A DNA stretch of 6,198 nt, from contig JANYBI010000694.1 in assembly GCA_025360875.1 (NCBI GenBank), positions 1-6,198 of the forward strand, written 5' to 3'. Both the position numbers and the translations under genes were made by a program. The notes under the pieces are model-generated. The model had not been told where the DNA came from. It searched no databases and worked only from the letters and a program-made list of their open reading frames with translations. Shown here one piece after another: positions 1 through 5,507 of the stretch. Source of the stretch: Lentisphaerota bacterium (lineage in GTDB: Bacteria > Verrucomicrobiota > Lentisphaeria > Victivallales > GWF2-50-93). Position 1 is the first letter of the stretch; every line of letters starts with the position of its first letter.

Positions 1-2319
1 TCGATAATCATAACAAACAGGAATGGCCAGCCTGTAAGGCTTGAAGACATAGCCAGGGTTGAGGACAGTGTCGAGAGCGACAAGGTCGCCGCATGGTTCT
101 GCACGCCTGAGAAAACATCCAGATCGATAGTTCTCGCCATCCAGAGGCAGCCGGGGACAAATACAGTCAAAGTCGCACAGTCCATAAAGGAGCTTCTTCC
201 GATACTGCAGAAGCAGCTTCCGGCATCCATCGAAATGGAAGTGCTCTTCGACCGTTCGGAATCTATCCGCAATTCGGTAAGGGATGTGAAATTCACCATG
301 CTGCTGTCGCTGATCCTGGTCGTCTCGGTGATCTGGCTGTTCCTCAGGAATATCAGGGCGACAATCATTCCAAGCCTTACTCTTCCAATGTCAATCATCG
401 GAACTTTCGTCGTCATGTATCTTCTTGGCTACAACATTGACAATATCTCGCTGATGGCGCTTACCCTTTCCATAGGTTTCGTCGTAGACGATGCGATTGT
501 CATGCTTGAAAACATCTTCCGCCATACTGAAATGGGCAAGCCTGCCTTTCAGGCCGCCCTCGAAGGTTCGAAGGAGATCTGCTTCACCATTATTTCAATG
601 ACGGTATCGCTTGCCGCAGTATTCATACCCGTCCTCTTCATGGGAGGTATCGTCGGCAGGCTGTTCCGCGAATTTGCTGTGACAATTGGTGTTGCCGTGC
701 TTGTTTCCGGAGTCGTTGCGCTCTCGCTTACTCCGATGATGAGCAGCCGCTTCCTCGGAAAGTTCTCAGTCCACCACGAAAGAAGGGACACCTGGTTCCT
801 TAAATTCTACGAGCGGACGCTGAGGATCGTCATCAGACAGAAAGTGCTTGTGCTGTTCCTGTCGATATTGGTTCTTGTCGCAACCGTGTTCCTTTTCAAA
901 TATATTCCCAAGATCCTCCTTCCTGACGAAGATCAGGGGCTCATCTTCGGACAGACAGAAGGAGTCCAGGGTATTTCCTTTGAATCGATGAAGGAGCATC
1001 AGGAAGCCGGAGCCGCAATCGTCCAGAAGGATCCGGGCGTAGAGTGCTTCATGTCGCGTGCCGGTGTTGCAGGCGGAGTCGGCAGCGCCAATGGTGGAAT
1101 GTTCGTGATAAGGCTCAAGCCAAGGTCCGAAAGGAAGATGACTGCGGTTCAGACCGTACAGGATATAAGGCCGAAGCTTGCCCAGGTTCCGGGATTCAAG
1201 GCTTACCTCCAGGTACCAAGCCAGATCCAGGTCGGCAGGCCTTCAAAGGGGCAGTACCAGTATACGTTACAGGGCTTCAATGACGCTGAGCTCTATAAGT
1301 TCGGCGTCTTTGCCGAACAACAGCTTGCCAATGAGATCCCGGGCATCCAGGATGTCTCAAGCGATCTTCAGATTTCCAATCCGCAGCTGAACCTTGATAT
1401 TGACCGCGACAAGATTTCCACCTTGAAAATATCCGCCGAACAGATTGAGAGCGCCCTCTACAGCGCTTTCGGCCCCAGGCAGATCTCCACTATTTATGCT
1501 CCGGACAACCAGTATCGTGTCCTGATGGAGCTTATGCCTGAATATCAGCTTGACCCGGATTCGCTTACAATGCTCTATGTGCGTTCCGGGACTGGCCAGC
1601 TTGTACCGTTGAGCGATATAGTGAAGGTAAAGCAGGAGCCCGGTCCTATGAGTGTAAACCATACGGGACAGCTACTTTCTGTGACGATCTCGTTCAATCT
1701 GAAACCTGGAGCGGCCCTTGACCGGGCGATGGCGAGCATAGAGGAGAAGCTTGACCCGAAAATGCCGGCGTCCATAAGTTCCAGTTTCCAGGGCACGGCC
1801 AAGGTATTCATAGATTCATTCAAGGGCATGCACTGGCTGCTGATCATCACAATAGTCGTAATCTATCTGATACTCGGCATACTGTACGAGGATTTCTTCC
1901 ATCCGATAACGATCCTTACCGCGCTTCCATTCGCCGGATTTGGCGCGCTGATAACTCTCTTTATTTTCAACATGCCGCTTTCGCTTTACGCATATGTCGG
2001 AATCATAATGCTTGTCGGAATCGTGAAGAAGAATGGAATCATGATGATAGACTTTGCGATCAATGCGAGAAGGACCGAGGGCAAGTCGGCGGAGGACGCC
2101 ATCGTGGAGGCTTGTATGATAAGGTTCAGGCCGATCATGATGACCACCATGGCGGCGCTTATGACAGGAATTCCGATCGCGATCGGCTTCGGCGCCGGAG
2201 GAGAGGCCCGCCAGCCACTCGGTCTTGCCGTTGTCGGCGGACTTATCTTCTCACAGTTCCTGACGCTTTACATCACGCCTGTCTTCTATGTGTGGATGGA
2301 GAAAATTCTGAGGCGATGA
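1..2319 (+). CDS. RND-family (HAE1/AcrB-like) efflux permease, 5'-truncated by window edge
   Basis: Inner-membrane proton-driven exporter that would work as a trimer with a periplasmic adaptor and an outer-membrane channel. The frame is open back to base 1, giving 772 visible residues; AcrB-type pumps have about 1,030, so roughly 240-250 N-terminal residues (TM1 and most of the first porter loop) are missing. The visible part begins in the first periplasmic loop (PVRLEDIARVE), enters TM2 near residue 98, and has the proton-relay pair DD at residues 163-164 in GFVVDDAIVMLEN. The second periplasmic loop begins near PDEDQGLIFGQTEG. The C-terminal membrane half carries GIVKKNGIMMIDFA, with K677 matching AcrB Lys940, then RFRPIMMTT. 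It ends normally in YITPVFYVWMEK. The relay residues are intact, so it should be functional. Substrate cannot be told; the motifs resemble HAE1/MdtB-MdtC-like pumps. The first internal ATG (235) is not the real start. Confidence 0.96.
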   Translation, partial: SIIITNRNGQPVRLEDIARVEDSVESDKVAAWFCTPEKTSRSIVLAIQRQPGTNTVKVAQSIKELLPILQKQLPASIEMEVLFDRSESIRNSVRDVKFTMLLSLILVVSVIWLFLRNIRATIIPSLTLPMSIIGTFVVMYLLGYNIDNISLMALTLSIGFVVDDAIVMLENIFRHTEMGKPAFQAALEGSKEICFTIISMTVSLAAVFIPVLFMGGIVGRLFREFAVTIGVAVLVSGVVALSLTPMMSSRFLGKFSVHHERRDTWFLKFYERTLRIVIRQKVLVLFLSILVLVATVFLFKYIPKILLPDEDQGLIFGQTEGVQGISFESMKEHQEAGAAIVQKDPGVECFMSRAGVAGGVGSANGGMFVIRLKPRSERKMTAVQTVQDIRPKLAQVPGFKAYLQVPSQIQVGRPSKGQYQYTLQGFNDAELYKFGVFAEQQLANEIPGIQDVSSDLQISNPQLNLDIDRDKISTLKISAEQIESALYSAFGPRQISTIYAPDNQYRVLMELMPEYQLDPDSLTMLYVRSGTGQLVPLSDIVKVKQEPGPMSVNHTGQLLSVTISFNLKPGAALDRAMASIEEKLDPKMPASISSSFQGTAKVFIDSFKGMHWLLIITIVVIYLILGILYEDFFHPITILTALPFAGFGALITLFIFNMPLSLYAYVGIIMLVGIVKKNGIMMIDFAINARRTEGKSAEDAIVEACMIRFRPIMMTTMAALMTGIPIAIGFGAGGEARQPLGLAVVGGLIFSQFLTLYITPVFYVWMEKILRR

Positions 2320-2338
2320 TCTTTTCTTGATATCAAAC

Positions 2339-2344
2339 AAGGAG
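2339..2344 (+). promoter_or_regulatory. Shine-Dalgarno site of the flavoprotein gene
   Basis: AAGGAG lies nine bases before the ATG at 2354. It decides the start: an in-frame TTG at 2327 lies upstream of this site and has no ribosome site of its own. The site sits in the 34-nt gap after the pump stop codon, which fits co-transcription with translational re-initiation. Confidence 0.75.
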
Positions 2345-2353
2345 ATTGTGAAT

Positions 2354-2908
2354 ATGAAAATCGTATGTATTCTTGGAAGTCCGCGTGAAGAGGGAAACAG
2401 TGCGAAGATCGCAGCTCGCCTTTGCGATGCGGCCGAGGCAAAGGGCGTTTCTGTCACGAAATATTTCCTCAACAAGCTCAAGTATATAGGCTGCCAGAGC
2501 TGCATGGCATGCAAGGACAAGTCGGAAATATGCGTGATAAAGGATGATTTGACGGAAGTCCTTTCGGAAGTCAAGTCTGCCGATGTAGTTGTTCTTGCAA
2601 GTCCGATATTCTTCGGAGATGTATCCGGGCAGATGAAGTGCTTCATCGACAGGACCTACAGCTATCTTACGCTGGACTACAAAAGCCGCTTGGCGCCAGG
2701 CAAGAAGGTTGTCATGATACTTAGCCAGGGTGACGCAGACAAGAAACATTTCGCGGATGTATTCTGCCGATACAACGAGTTTTTCAAATGGAACGGATTC
2801 AATGAGTCGCATCTCATCCGCGCATTCTACGATAACGAGAAAAAATCGACTCCGCTCGATGAGCCTTACAGGCAAGCTGAAGAGATTGCCGCTAAGCTTA
2901 TGAAATAA
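2354..2908 (+). CDS. NAD(P)H-dependent FMN reductase / iron-sulfur flavoprotein-like, flavodoxin fold
   Basis: A 184-residue cytoplasmic flavodoxin-fold oxidoreductase. The first strand and FMN phosphate loop are visible as MKIVCILGSPREEGNSAKIA (residues 1-20). A second flavin-contacting segment is ASPIFFGDVSGQMKCFIDR (82-100). Between them is a compact cysteine cluster, C47-x2-C50-x2-C53-x6-C60, followed by VIKDD. In the iron-sulfur flavoprotein (Isf) family a very similar spacing binds a 4Fe-4S cluster, so cluster binding is possible; many flavodoxin-like NAD(P)H oxidoreductases keep the same cysteines without proven clusters. Length is normal for the family. ATG 2354 is chosen for its Shine-Dalgarno site and because the protein then starts directly with the beta strand. 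The gene follows the RND pump by 34 nt on the same strand, suggesting one operon; electron donor, acceptor and link to export are unknown. Confidence 0.9.
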   Translation: MKIVCILGSPREEGNSAKIAARLCDAAEAKGVSVTKYFLNKLKYIGCQSCMACKDKSEICVIKDDLTEVLSEVKSADVVVLASPIFFGDVSGQMKCFIDRTYSYLTLDYKSRLAPGKKVVMILSQGDADKKHFADVFCRYNEFFKWNGFNESHLIRAFYDNEKKSTPLDEPYRQAEEIAAKLMK

Positions 2909-2921
2909 TTTAACGGTAAAC

Positions 2922-2938
2922 CCCCAGCTCAGCTGGGG
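2922..2938 (+). terminator. Palindrome after the flavoprotein gene, possible terminator
   Basis: CCCCAGCT and AGCTGGGG form 8-base arms around one central base, starting 13 nt after the TAA at 2906-2908. As RNA it would fold with about six G/C-rich pairs and a five-base loop. No run of T follows (the next bases are AGACTAG), so an intrinsic terminator is only weakly supported; it may instead be one of the spacer's palindromic repeats. Confidence 0.35.
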
Positions 2939-2944
2939 AGACTA

Positions 2945-2993
2945 GCAAAGTCGCAGATTCCGGCCCCGTATTGCGTCGGGATTTGACTTTTGC
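2945..2993. repeat. Imperfect long hairpin
   Basis: GCAAAGTC (2945-2952) pairs with GACTTTTGC (2985-2993) with one bulged T, and inside it CCCG (2965-2968) can pair with CGGG (2977-2980). An alternative outer pairing uses CTAGC (2942-2946) with GCTAG (3005-3009). The function is unknown. Confidence 0.4.
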
Positions 2994-3028
2994 GGAAATA
3001 GCGAGCTAGCTGTTTTGGCTGTTAAGGT

Positions 3029-3090
3029 TCCAAGCATTTAGGATGGAAGACAAGCTAAAGCTTGGACTCCAACATATACTTGACATGTAA
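3029..3090 (+). repeat. Hairpin plus tail resembling the 3' half of the retron msd
   Basis: Bases 3029-3041 pair with 3055-3066 (12 pairs, one bulged A at 3036, 13-nt loop). The 3' arm runs into a tail: CTTGGACT (3061-3068), four bases, then an 18-nt block (3073-3090). The retron RNA has the same CTTGGACT at the end of its msd hairpin (5249-5256), then 14 bases, then the matching 18-nt block (5271-5288), identical at 16 of 18 positions. Both 5' arms also share TCCAAG. No flanking complementary a1/a2 arms and no RT lie here, so this is either a decayed msd copy or a dispersed repeat present in both places. Confidence 0.5.
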
Positions 3091-3116
3091 CGGTAAAATT
3101 TGGAAATAGTCGTTGG

Positions 3117-3131
3117 TCCTCCGAAGGAGGA
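3117..3131. repeat. Small palindrome with GAA loop
   Basis: TCCTCC and GGAGGA form six perfect pairs around the loop GAA. Its sequence recurs 70 nt later at 3187-3199 with loop GCA. The pair brackets the T/G-rich tract, suggesting two copies of one small repeat. Confidence 0.55.
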
Positions 3132-3186
3132 TTAGTTTGCGTGTTTAGGATTTGAAACTTGGAACTTGTTTGGATTTTGGAAAGTG

Positions 3187-3199
3187 TCCTCCGCAGGAG
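3187..3199. repeat. Second copy of the small palindrome, with GCA loop
   Basis: TCCTCCGCAGGAG repeats the 3117 palindrome; 3116-3129 and 3186-3199 match at 13 of 14 bases. Only the four inner pairs (3189-3192 with 3196-3199) are retained here. The change falls in the loop, as expected for a structured repeat. Confidence 0.5.
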
Positions 3200-3232
3200 T
3201 ATGGAATTTATCATGGACTGTGAATGCGGTGC

Positions 3233-3247
3233 GCCGCTTTGAGCGGC
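3233..3247. repeat. Small palindrome with TTG loop
   Basis: GCCGCT and AGCGGC form six perfect pairs around TTG. An overlapping alternative hairpin (GCGG 3226-3229 with CCGC 3234-3237) is possible. Confidence 0.5.
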
Positions 3248-3261
3248 TAACATAATTCAAG

Positions 3262-3280
3262 CCTCCGGCTCTGCCGGAGG
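3262..3280 (-). terminator. Strong hairpin after the GT39/TPR gene, possible terminator
   Basis: CCTCCGGC and GCCGGAGG form eight perfect pairs around a three-base loop, 11 nt beyond the stop codon of the leftward gene at 3292-3294. The position fits a terminator for that gene. On that strand the stem is followed by CTTGAATTATG rather than a clean U-run, so termination is plausible but not assured; it also belongs to the set of three-base-loop palindromes in this spacer. Confidence 0.45.
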
Positions 3281-3291
3281 TATATGACTCC

Positions 3292-5022
3292 TCATTTCAC
3301 CCTGTCCATGGCCATTCCGATGAGCTTTTTCTGGCTGTCGGAATCCGAGTAGTGCAGCGCCAGTTTGTAGCAAAGTAAGGCTTCGGTTTTTCTTTCCTGC
3401 ATCCTGCGGCTTTCCCCAAGCTGATAATAATAGTTCACTTTGCTAGGACGACTGTCAGGTTCTGTAATGCCCATCAATATCTTTTCCGCCTTTTCCGCCT
3501 TTTCCGCCTTGCCGCTGCCAAGAAGTGATGATGCGTAGCTGATGGCTATTGTCGGATTGAGCGGGTTGGAGACGTAAATGTCCCTGAGCGCCTTTTCCGC
3601 CTCGCTGAATTCCGCGTTCTTCATGTGATTGTTGGCAAGATGGATTGCCGCGGAAATTGAATCTGGATTGATATTGTGTGCGATCTTGTATGCGGTCGAA
3701 ATCTCACCGCTGTCGTATTTTCCGGAAATCTCCATGGCGTTCCCATAGGCGACAAAATCCTCCGCGCGCAACGGAATCGTTTTCGGTCCGGCAAATGTGA
3801 AAAGTATGGAATATCCAACTGCAATGACGAGCAAAGCCAGAAGTCTTTTTCTGAAATGCAGAAGGCTGACGATAGTGAAGACTATGGCATATCCGGCGAA
3901 AACGCAGAAGACAGGAAGCAGTATCAGCCTGTATCGTCCCAGAGGGATGTATGCCGTACATGGGATGGCATATGAAACCAGGTAGATGAACATCAGGATG
4001 GATAAGCCCCTGAGGCGGCGCCGGTATAAAATCAATATCATGCCTAGGATTGCGAAAGGAACGAGCAGCAGGGGGCCTGGCAACTGTTTCAACGGAATCA
4101 GGAATTCCCTTACAAAGTAGTAGTTCAGGTTGTCAGGTATCTCGAAGCCCTTGAACAGGCATATGAACTTTTCAGCATAGTTGACGGCTCTTGAAGTAAT
4201 GTTGCCGATAGAGAGAGGGGCATGCCATGTTGTTCTCGGTACGCCTGTGAAATTCATCTCAACCCCTGTCTGGATCGCATATGCGGAACGTGGCAGTGCG
4301 GGCAGGGGGTTCAGGGATGAAATCGTCATGAGATTGAAAATTGAAACCGATATCAGGACGACGGCGACTCCTGCAAGCGGAAGATATATGCATTTGAAAG
4401 TATTCGTCCCCCCGTTCCTTCGCGCTTTCCTGAAGTTTGACAGAATTAGCCAGCAGATCGCGAACAAAGTCCAGAATACACCTGTAAACCTTACCAGCGA
4501 TGGCAAGGTGGCAGCAGCACCTGCAATAAACAGCAGTGTTCCGTATCTTGGTTTTTTGGTCTGGAGAACTAGTATTGCGAGAGATAGCGTTGATATGAAC
4601 ACAAATACTGACTCGATGAGTGTCACGCTCTCATACATAAGCGCTGGCGCGTAGAGTGCGGCCAGGATTCCGGATATCATTGCGGCAATATTGTTCCTGA
4701 GTATCCTGCGGCTTATGAATGTTATCAGGAATACAGTTGCGATACCCAGAATCATTTGGCCAAGAATTATTGCTGGCACGCCCCCGCCTGATTTCAGACA
4801 GAGCAATGCGAACAGCTTGTAAATGGAGAATTCGGAACAGCCGCGGCCGAATGAATCCACGAAACTCAGGACCGTCTTCATGTCGAGTCCGGAGATCTCG
4901 TGGTAGTATCTGAAAGGGGATTTCAACCAGCTGGAAAAAAGGATGACTCTTGCGAATATCGCAACCGCAATCGGAATCAGATATACAAGCGCAGTCTCTG
5001 TTTTTCTGTCGAATTTGAACAT
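3292..5022 (-). CDS. Polytopic GT39/ArnT-like (PMT_2-type) membrane protein with C-terminal TPR domain
   Basis: A 576-residue integral membrane protein, likely using a lipid-linked sugar donor like other GT-C enzymes; the acceptor is unknown. TM1 spans about residues 12-31, followed by an external loop with YYHEISGLDM (D47, possibly the catalytic-type acid of the first GT39 loop). More hydrophobic helices lie near 82-104, 112-130, 136-152, 160-197 and 215-232. A long periplasmic loop (about 235-310) precedes helices near 316-334, 342-356, 365-390 and 394-412, including the family-like IPLGRYRLILLPVF. Residues about 420-570 are alpha-helical TPR-like repeats (for example NAEFSEAEKALRDI and ERKTEALLCYKLALHY). 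ATG 5022 is preferred: AAAAGGG lies just upstream and the membrane helix follows at once. The ATG at 5058 would add 12 residues encoded by a palindrome and has no ribosome site. The gene stands alone, convergent with the pump genes and divergent from the retron. Family assignment is by pattern, not by search. Confidence 0.78.
   Translation of the reverse strand: MFKFDRKTETALVYLIPIAVAIFARVILFSSWLKSPFRYYHEISGLDMKTVLSFVDSFGRGCSEFSIYKLFALLCLKSGGGVPAIILGQMILGIATVFLITFISRRILRNNIAAMISGILAALYAPALMYESVTLIESVFVFISTLSLAILVLQTKKPRYGTLLFIAGAAATLPSLVRFTGVFWTLFAICWLILSNFRKARRNGGTNTFKCIYLPLAGVAVVLISVSIFNLMTISSLNPLPALPRSAYAIQTGVEMNFTGVPRTTWHAPLSIGNITSRAVNYAEKFICLFKGFEIPDNLNYYFVREFLIPLKQLPGPLLLVPFAILGMILILYRRRLRGLSILMFIYLVSYAIPCTAYIPLGRYRLILLPVFCVFAGYAIVFTIVSLLHFRKRLLALLVIAVGYSILFTFAGPKTIPLRAEDFVAYGNAMEISGKYDSGEISTAYKIAHNINPDSISAAIHLANNHMKNAEFSEAEKALRDIYVSNPLNPTIAISYASSLLGSGKAEKAEKAEKILMGITEPDSRPSKVNYYYQLGESRRMQERKTEALLCYKLALHYSDSDSQKKLIGMAMDRVK
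3481..3507 (-). repeat. Three tandem 9-base units inside the TPR region
   Basis: CTTTTCCGC is repeated three times without error (3481-3489, 3490-3498, 3499-3507). On the coding strand it gives three Lys-Ala-Glu units (residues 505-513 from the ATG at 5022). The period is a multiple of three, so gain or loss of a unit keeps the frame and only changes a helix in the TPR region. A related CTTTTCCGCCT occurs in another TPR unit near 3590. Confidence 0.85.
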
Positions 5023-5039
5023 GTGCCCTTTTGTGGAGC

Positions 5040-5056
5040 GCCGGCGTCTCGCCGGC
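5040..5056. repeat. GC-rich palindrome at the 5' end of the GT39/TPR gene
   Basis: GCCGGCG (5040-5046) and CGCCGGC (5050-5056) make seven perfect pairs around TCT. It lies 18 nt before the preferred start at 5022, so it would be a hairpin in the 5' untranslated region of the leftward mRNA. It overlaps the reading frame of the alternative ATG at 5058, which is why that longer N-terminus (PARRRRS) is doubted. It shares the TCT loop with 3262-3280. Confidence 0.6.
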
Positions 5057-5149
5057 ATTTCTTGATTTTCAGATATGAAGTTACAGCGAATTTCCCGAGC
5101 TTGCCAGTAAACTAGGAGATTTTCACCGACTGCAATGATAAATTATTTT

Positions 5150-5162
5150 TGACGGGACGGCA
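5150..5162 (+). repeat. Retron a1 inverted repeat (partner a2 at 5292-5304)
   Basis: TGACGGGACGGCA is the exact reverse complement of TGCCGTCCCGTCA at 5292-5304. The pairing stops exactly at both ends (T5149 faces C5305; A5163 faces A5291). A 13-base perfect match over 129 intervening bases, just upstream of a retron-like RT, is the main mark of the retron RNA. Confidence 0.88.
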
Positions 5163-5177
5163 ATAGTTTTAGATCGT

Positions 5178-5196
5178 GTGCGGTGTTTCGCCGCGC
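5178..5196 (+). other. msr stem-loop with UUU loop
   Basis: G5178-G5185 pair with C5189-C5196 (eight pairs, two of them G-U), leaving the loop TTT. Short msr hairpins with U-rich loops are the recognition element for retron RTs. Flanking CGT (5175-5177) can extend the stem to GCG (5199-5201) over a two-base bulge. Confidence 0.72.
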
Positions 5197-5214
5197 TTGC
5201 GTCACTACCCGGCT

Positions 5215-5257
5215 TAGTCCAAGGTGATTAAAAATGCTTTTTAATCACCTTGGACTA
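5215..5257 (+). other. msd stem-loop, 20 perfect pairs
   Basis: The arms 5215-5234 and 5238-5257 are perfectly complementary around TGC. In the mature msDNA this becomes a double-stranded DNA hairpin of 20 pairs, with an A/T tract next to the loop. A perfect, mismatch-free msd stem is notable because many described msd stems contain mismatches or bulges. Confidence 0.85.
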
Positions 5258-5311
5258 TAAATGGCTACGCCATATGCTTGACAAGTAAAAATGCCGTCCC
5301 GTCACCTGTTT

Positions 5312-5433
5312 GATTCAATTGGGAATCTCTGGCCGAGCAGGGGAATCTGTTCGTAGTAGTGCAATTTATTGCACGTCTTGCGACGTTAACTACAAACGAA
5401 TTGAATCCGTTCGTAGTCAATGCCGCAAGGCAT
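5312..5433 (+). other. Second structured segment between retron RNA and RT gene
   Basis: GATTCAATT (5312-5320) is exactly complementary to AATTGAATC (5399-5407), enclosing GTGCAA/TTGCAC (5359-5364 with 5369-5374, loop TTTA) and CGTC/GACG (5374-5377 with 5382-5385; it shares C5374 with the previous stem). TTCGTAGT (5350-5357) can pair with ACTACAAACGAA (5389-5400) over a bulge. Just outside, ATGCC/GGCAT (5420-5424 with 5429-5433) is capped by a GNRA loop, GCAA. A 15-base direct repeat (5343-5357 and 5403-5417, 14 of 15 identical) precedes each small hairpin. It may be an RT mRNA leader structure, or nested small repeats. No gene is seen here. Confidence 0.5.
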
Positions 5434-5435
5434 GT

Positions 5436-5490
5436 TCTTGGATTTGTTTTCTATTTTGAACTTTAGAATTTGAGATTTGGAGCTTTTACC
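5436..5490. other. T/G-rich leader tract before the RT gene
   Basis: This stretch is very poor in C and made of short motifs such as GGATTTG, TTTGAGATTTGG and TTTTGAACTTTAG. It resembles the tract at 3131-3186 in style and in several short words. It holds no open frame of note; the in-frame TAA at 5496-5498 closes the RT frame upstream. Confidence 0.4.
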
Positions 5491-5507
5491 GATTCTAAAA
5501 GGTTGAT

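Larger units (their letters stand above)
2909..3291. other. Non-coding spacer between convergent genes, rich in inverted repeats
   Basis: This 383-nt gap separates the stops of two convergent genes and holds no credible gene. It contains at least seven inverted repeats (2922-2938, 2945-2993, 3029-3066, 3117-3131, 3189-3199, 3233-3247, 3262-3280), a 10-nt direct repeat TAACGGTAAA (2911-2920 and 3088-3097), a T/G-rich tract (about 3131-3186), and a block at 3061-3090 similar to part of the retron RNA at 5249-5288. Such a patchwork looks like accumulated small palindromic repeats rather than one regulatory element. Confidence 0.7.
5150..5304 (+). ncRNA. Retron msr-msd non-coding RNA
   Basis: This is the template/primer RNA for the downstream reverse transcriptase. 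Perfect 13-base complementary ends, a1 (5150-5162) and a2 (5292-5304), would close the RNA and place the priming guanosine beside the cDNA start. After a1, TAG occurs twice; G5166 is the likeliest 2'-5' branch base, with G5172 as alternative. The msr hairpin is 5178-5196 (eight pairs including two G-U, loop TTT), matching the UUU-loop hairpins that retron RTs recognise. The msd is a 20-pair perfect hairpin (5215-5234 with 5238-5257, loop TGC). Copying from the a2 side would give a cDNA of roughly 80-90 nt; the end points are estimates. A weak -10-like GATAAA (5137-5142) fits a transcript start near a1, but no good -35 is seen. The order a1-msr-msd-a2-RT is the standard retron order. The retron type cannot be assigned without the effector. 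Confidence 0.88.

Noticed and set aside
235..2319. ATG 235 as the start of the RND gene
   Set aside because: The frame is open to base 1 and codes for typical RND porter-loop sequence; the true start is outside the window.
2327..2353. Upstream TTG start for the flavoprotein
   Set aside because: It would add nine residues before the first beta strand and would place the good AAGGAG site inside the coding region.
3080..3108. TTGACA at 3080-3085 (and 5278-5283) as a -35 promoter box
   Set aside because: No acceptable -10 box lies 16-18 nt downstream of either copy, and the second copy lies inside the retron RNA.
3038..3253. 71-codon minus-strand reading frame in the palindrome-rich spacer
   Set aside because: It runs through the T/G-rich tract and several hairpins, has low-complexity content and no recognisable domain; it is most likely a by-product of the repeats.
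4181..4654. 157-codon plus-strand frame opposite the GT39/TPR gene
   Set aside because: It is an antisense shadow of a well-supported membrane protein gene and shows no domain of its own.
5312..5433. CRISPR-like array
   Set aside because: There are only two copies of a 15-base imperfect repeat with unequal structured content between them; no regular spacing and no cas genes.
5359..5466. Possible 35-residue frame from GTG 5359 between retron RNA and RT
   Set aside because: No Shine-Dalgarno site, the GTG lies in a hairpin stem, and the frame crosses the structured segment and T/G-rich tract.
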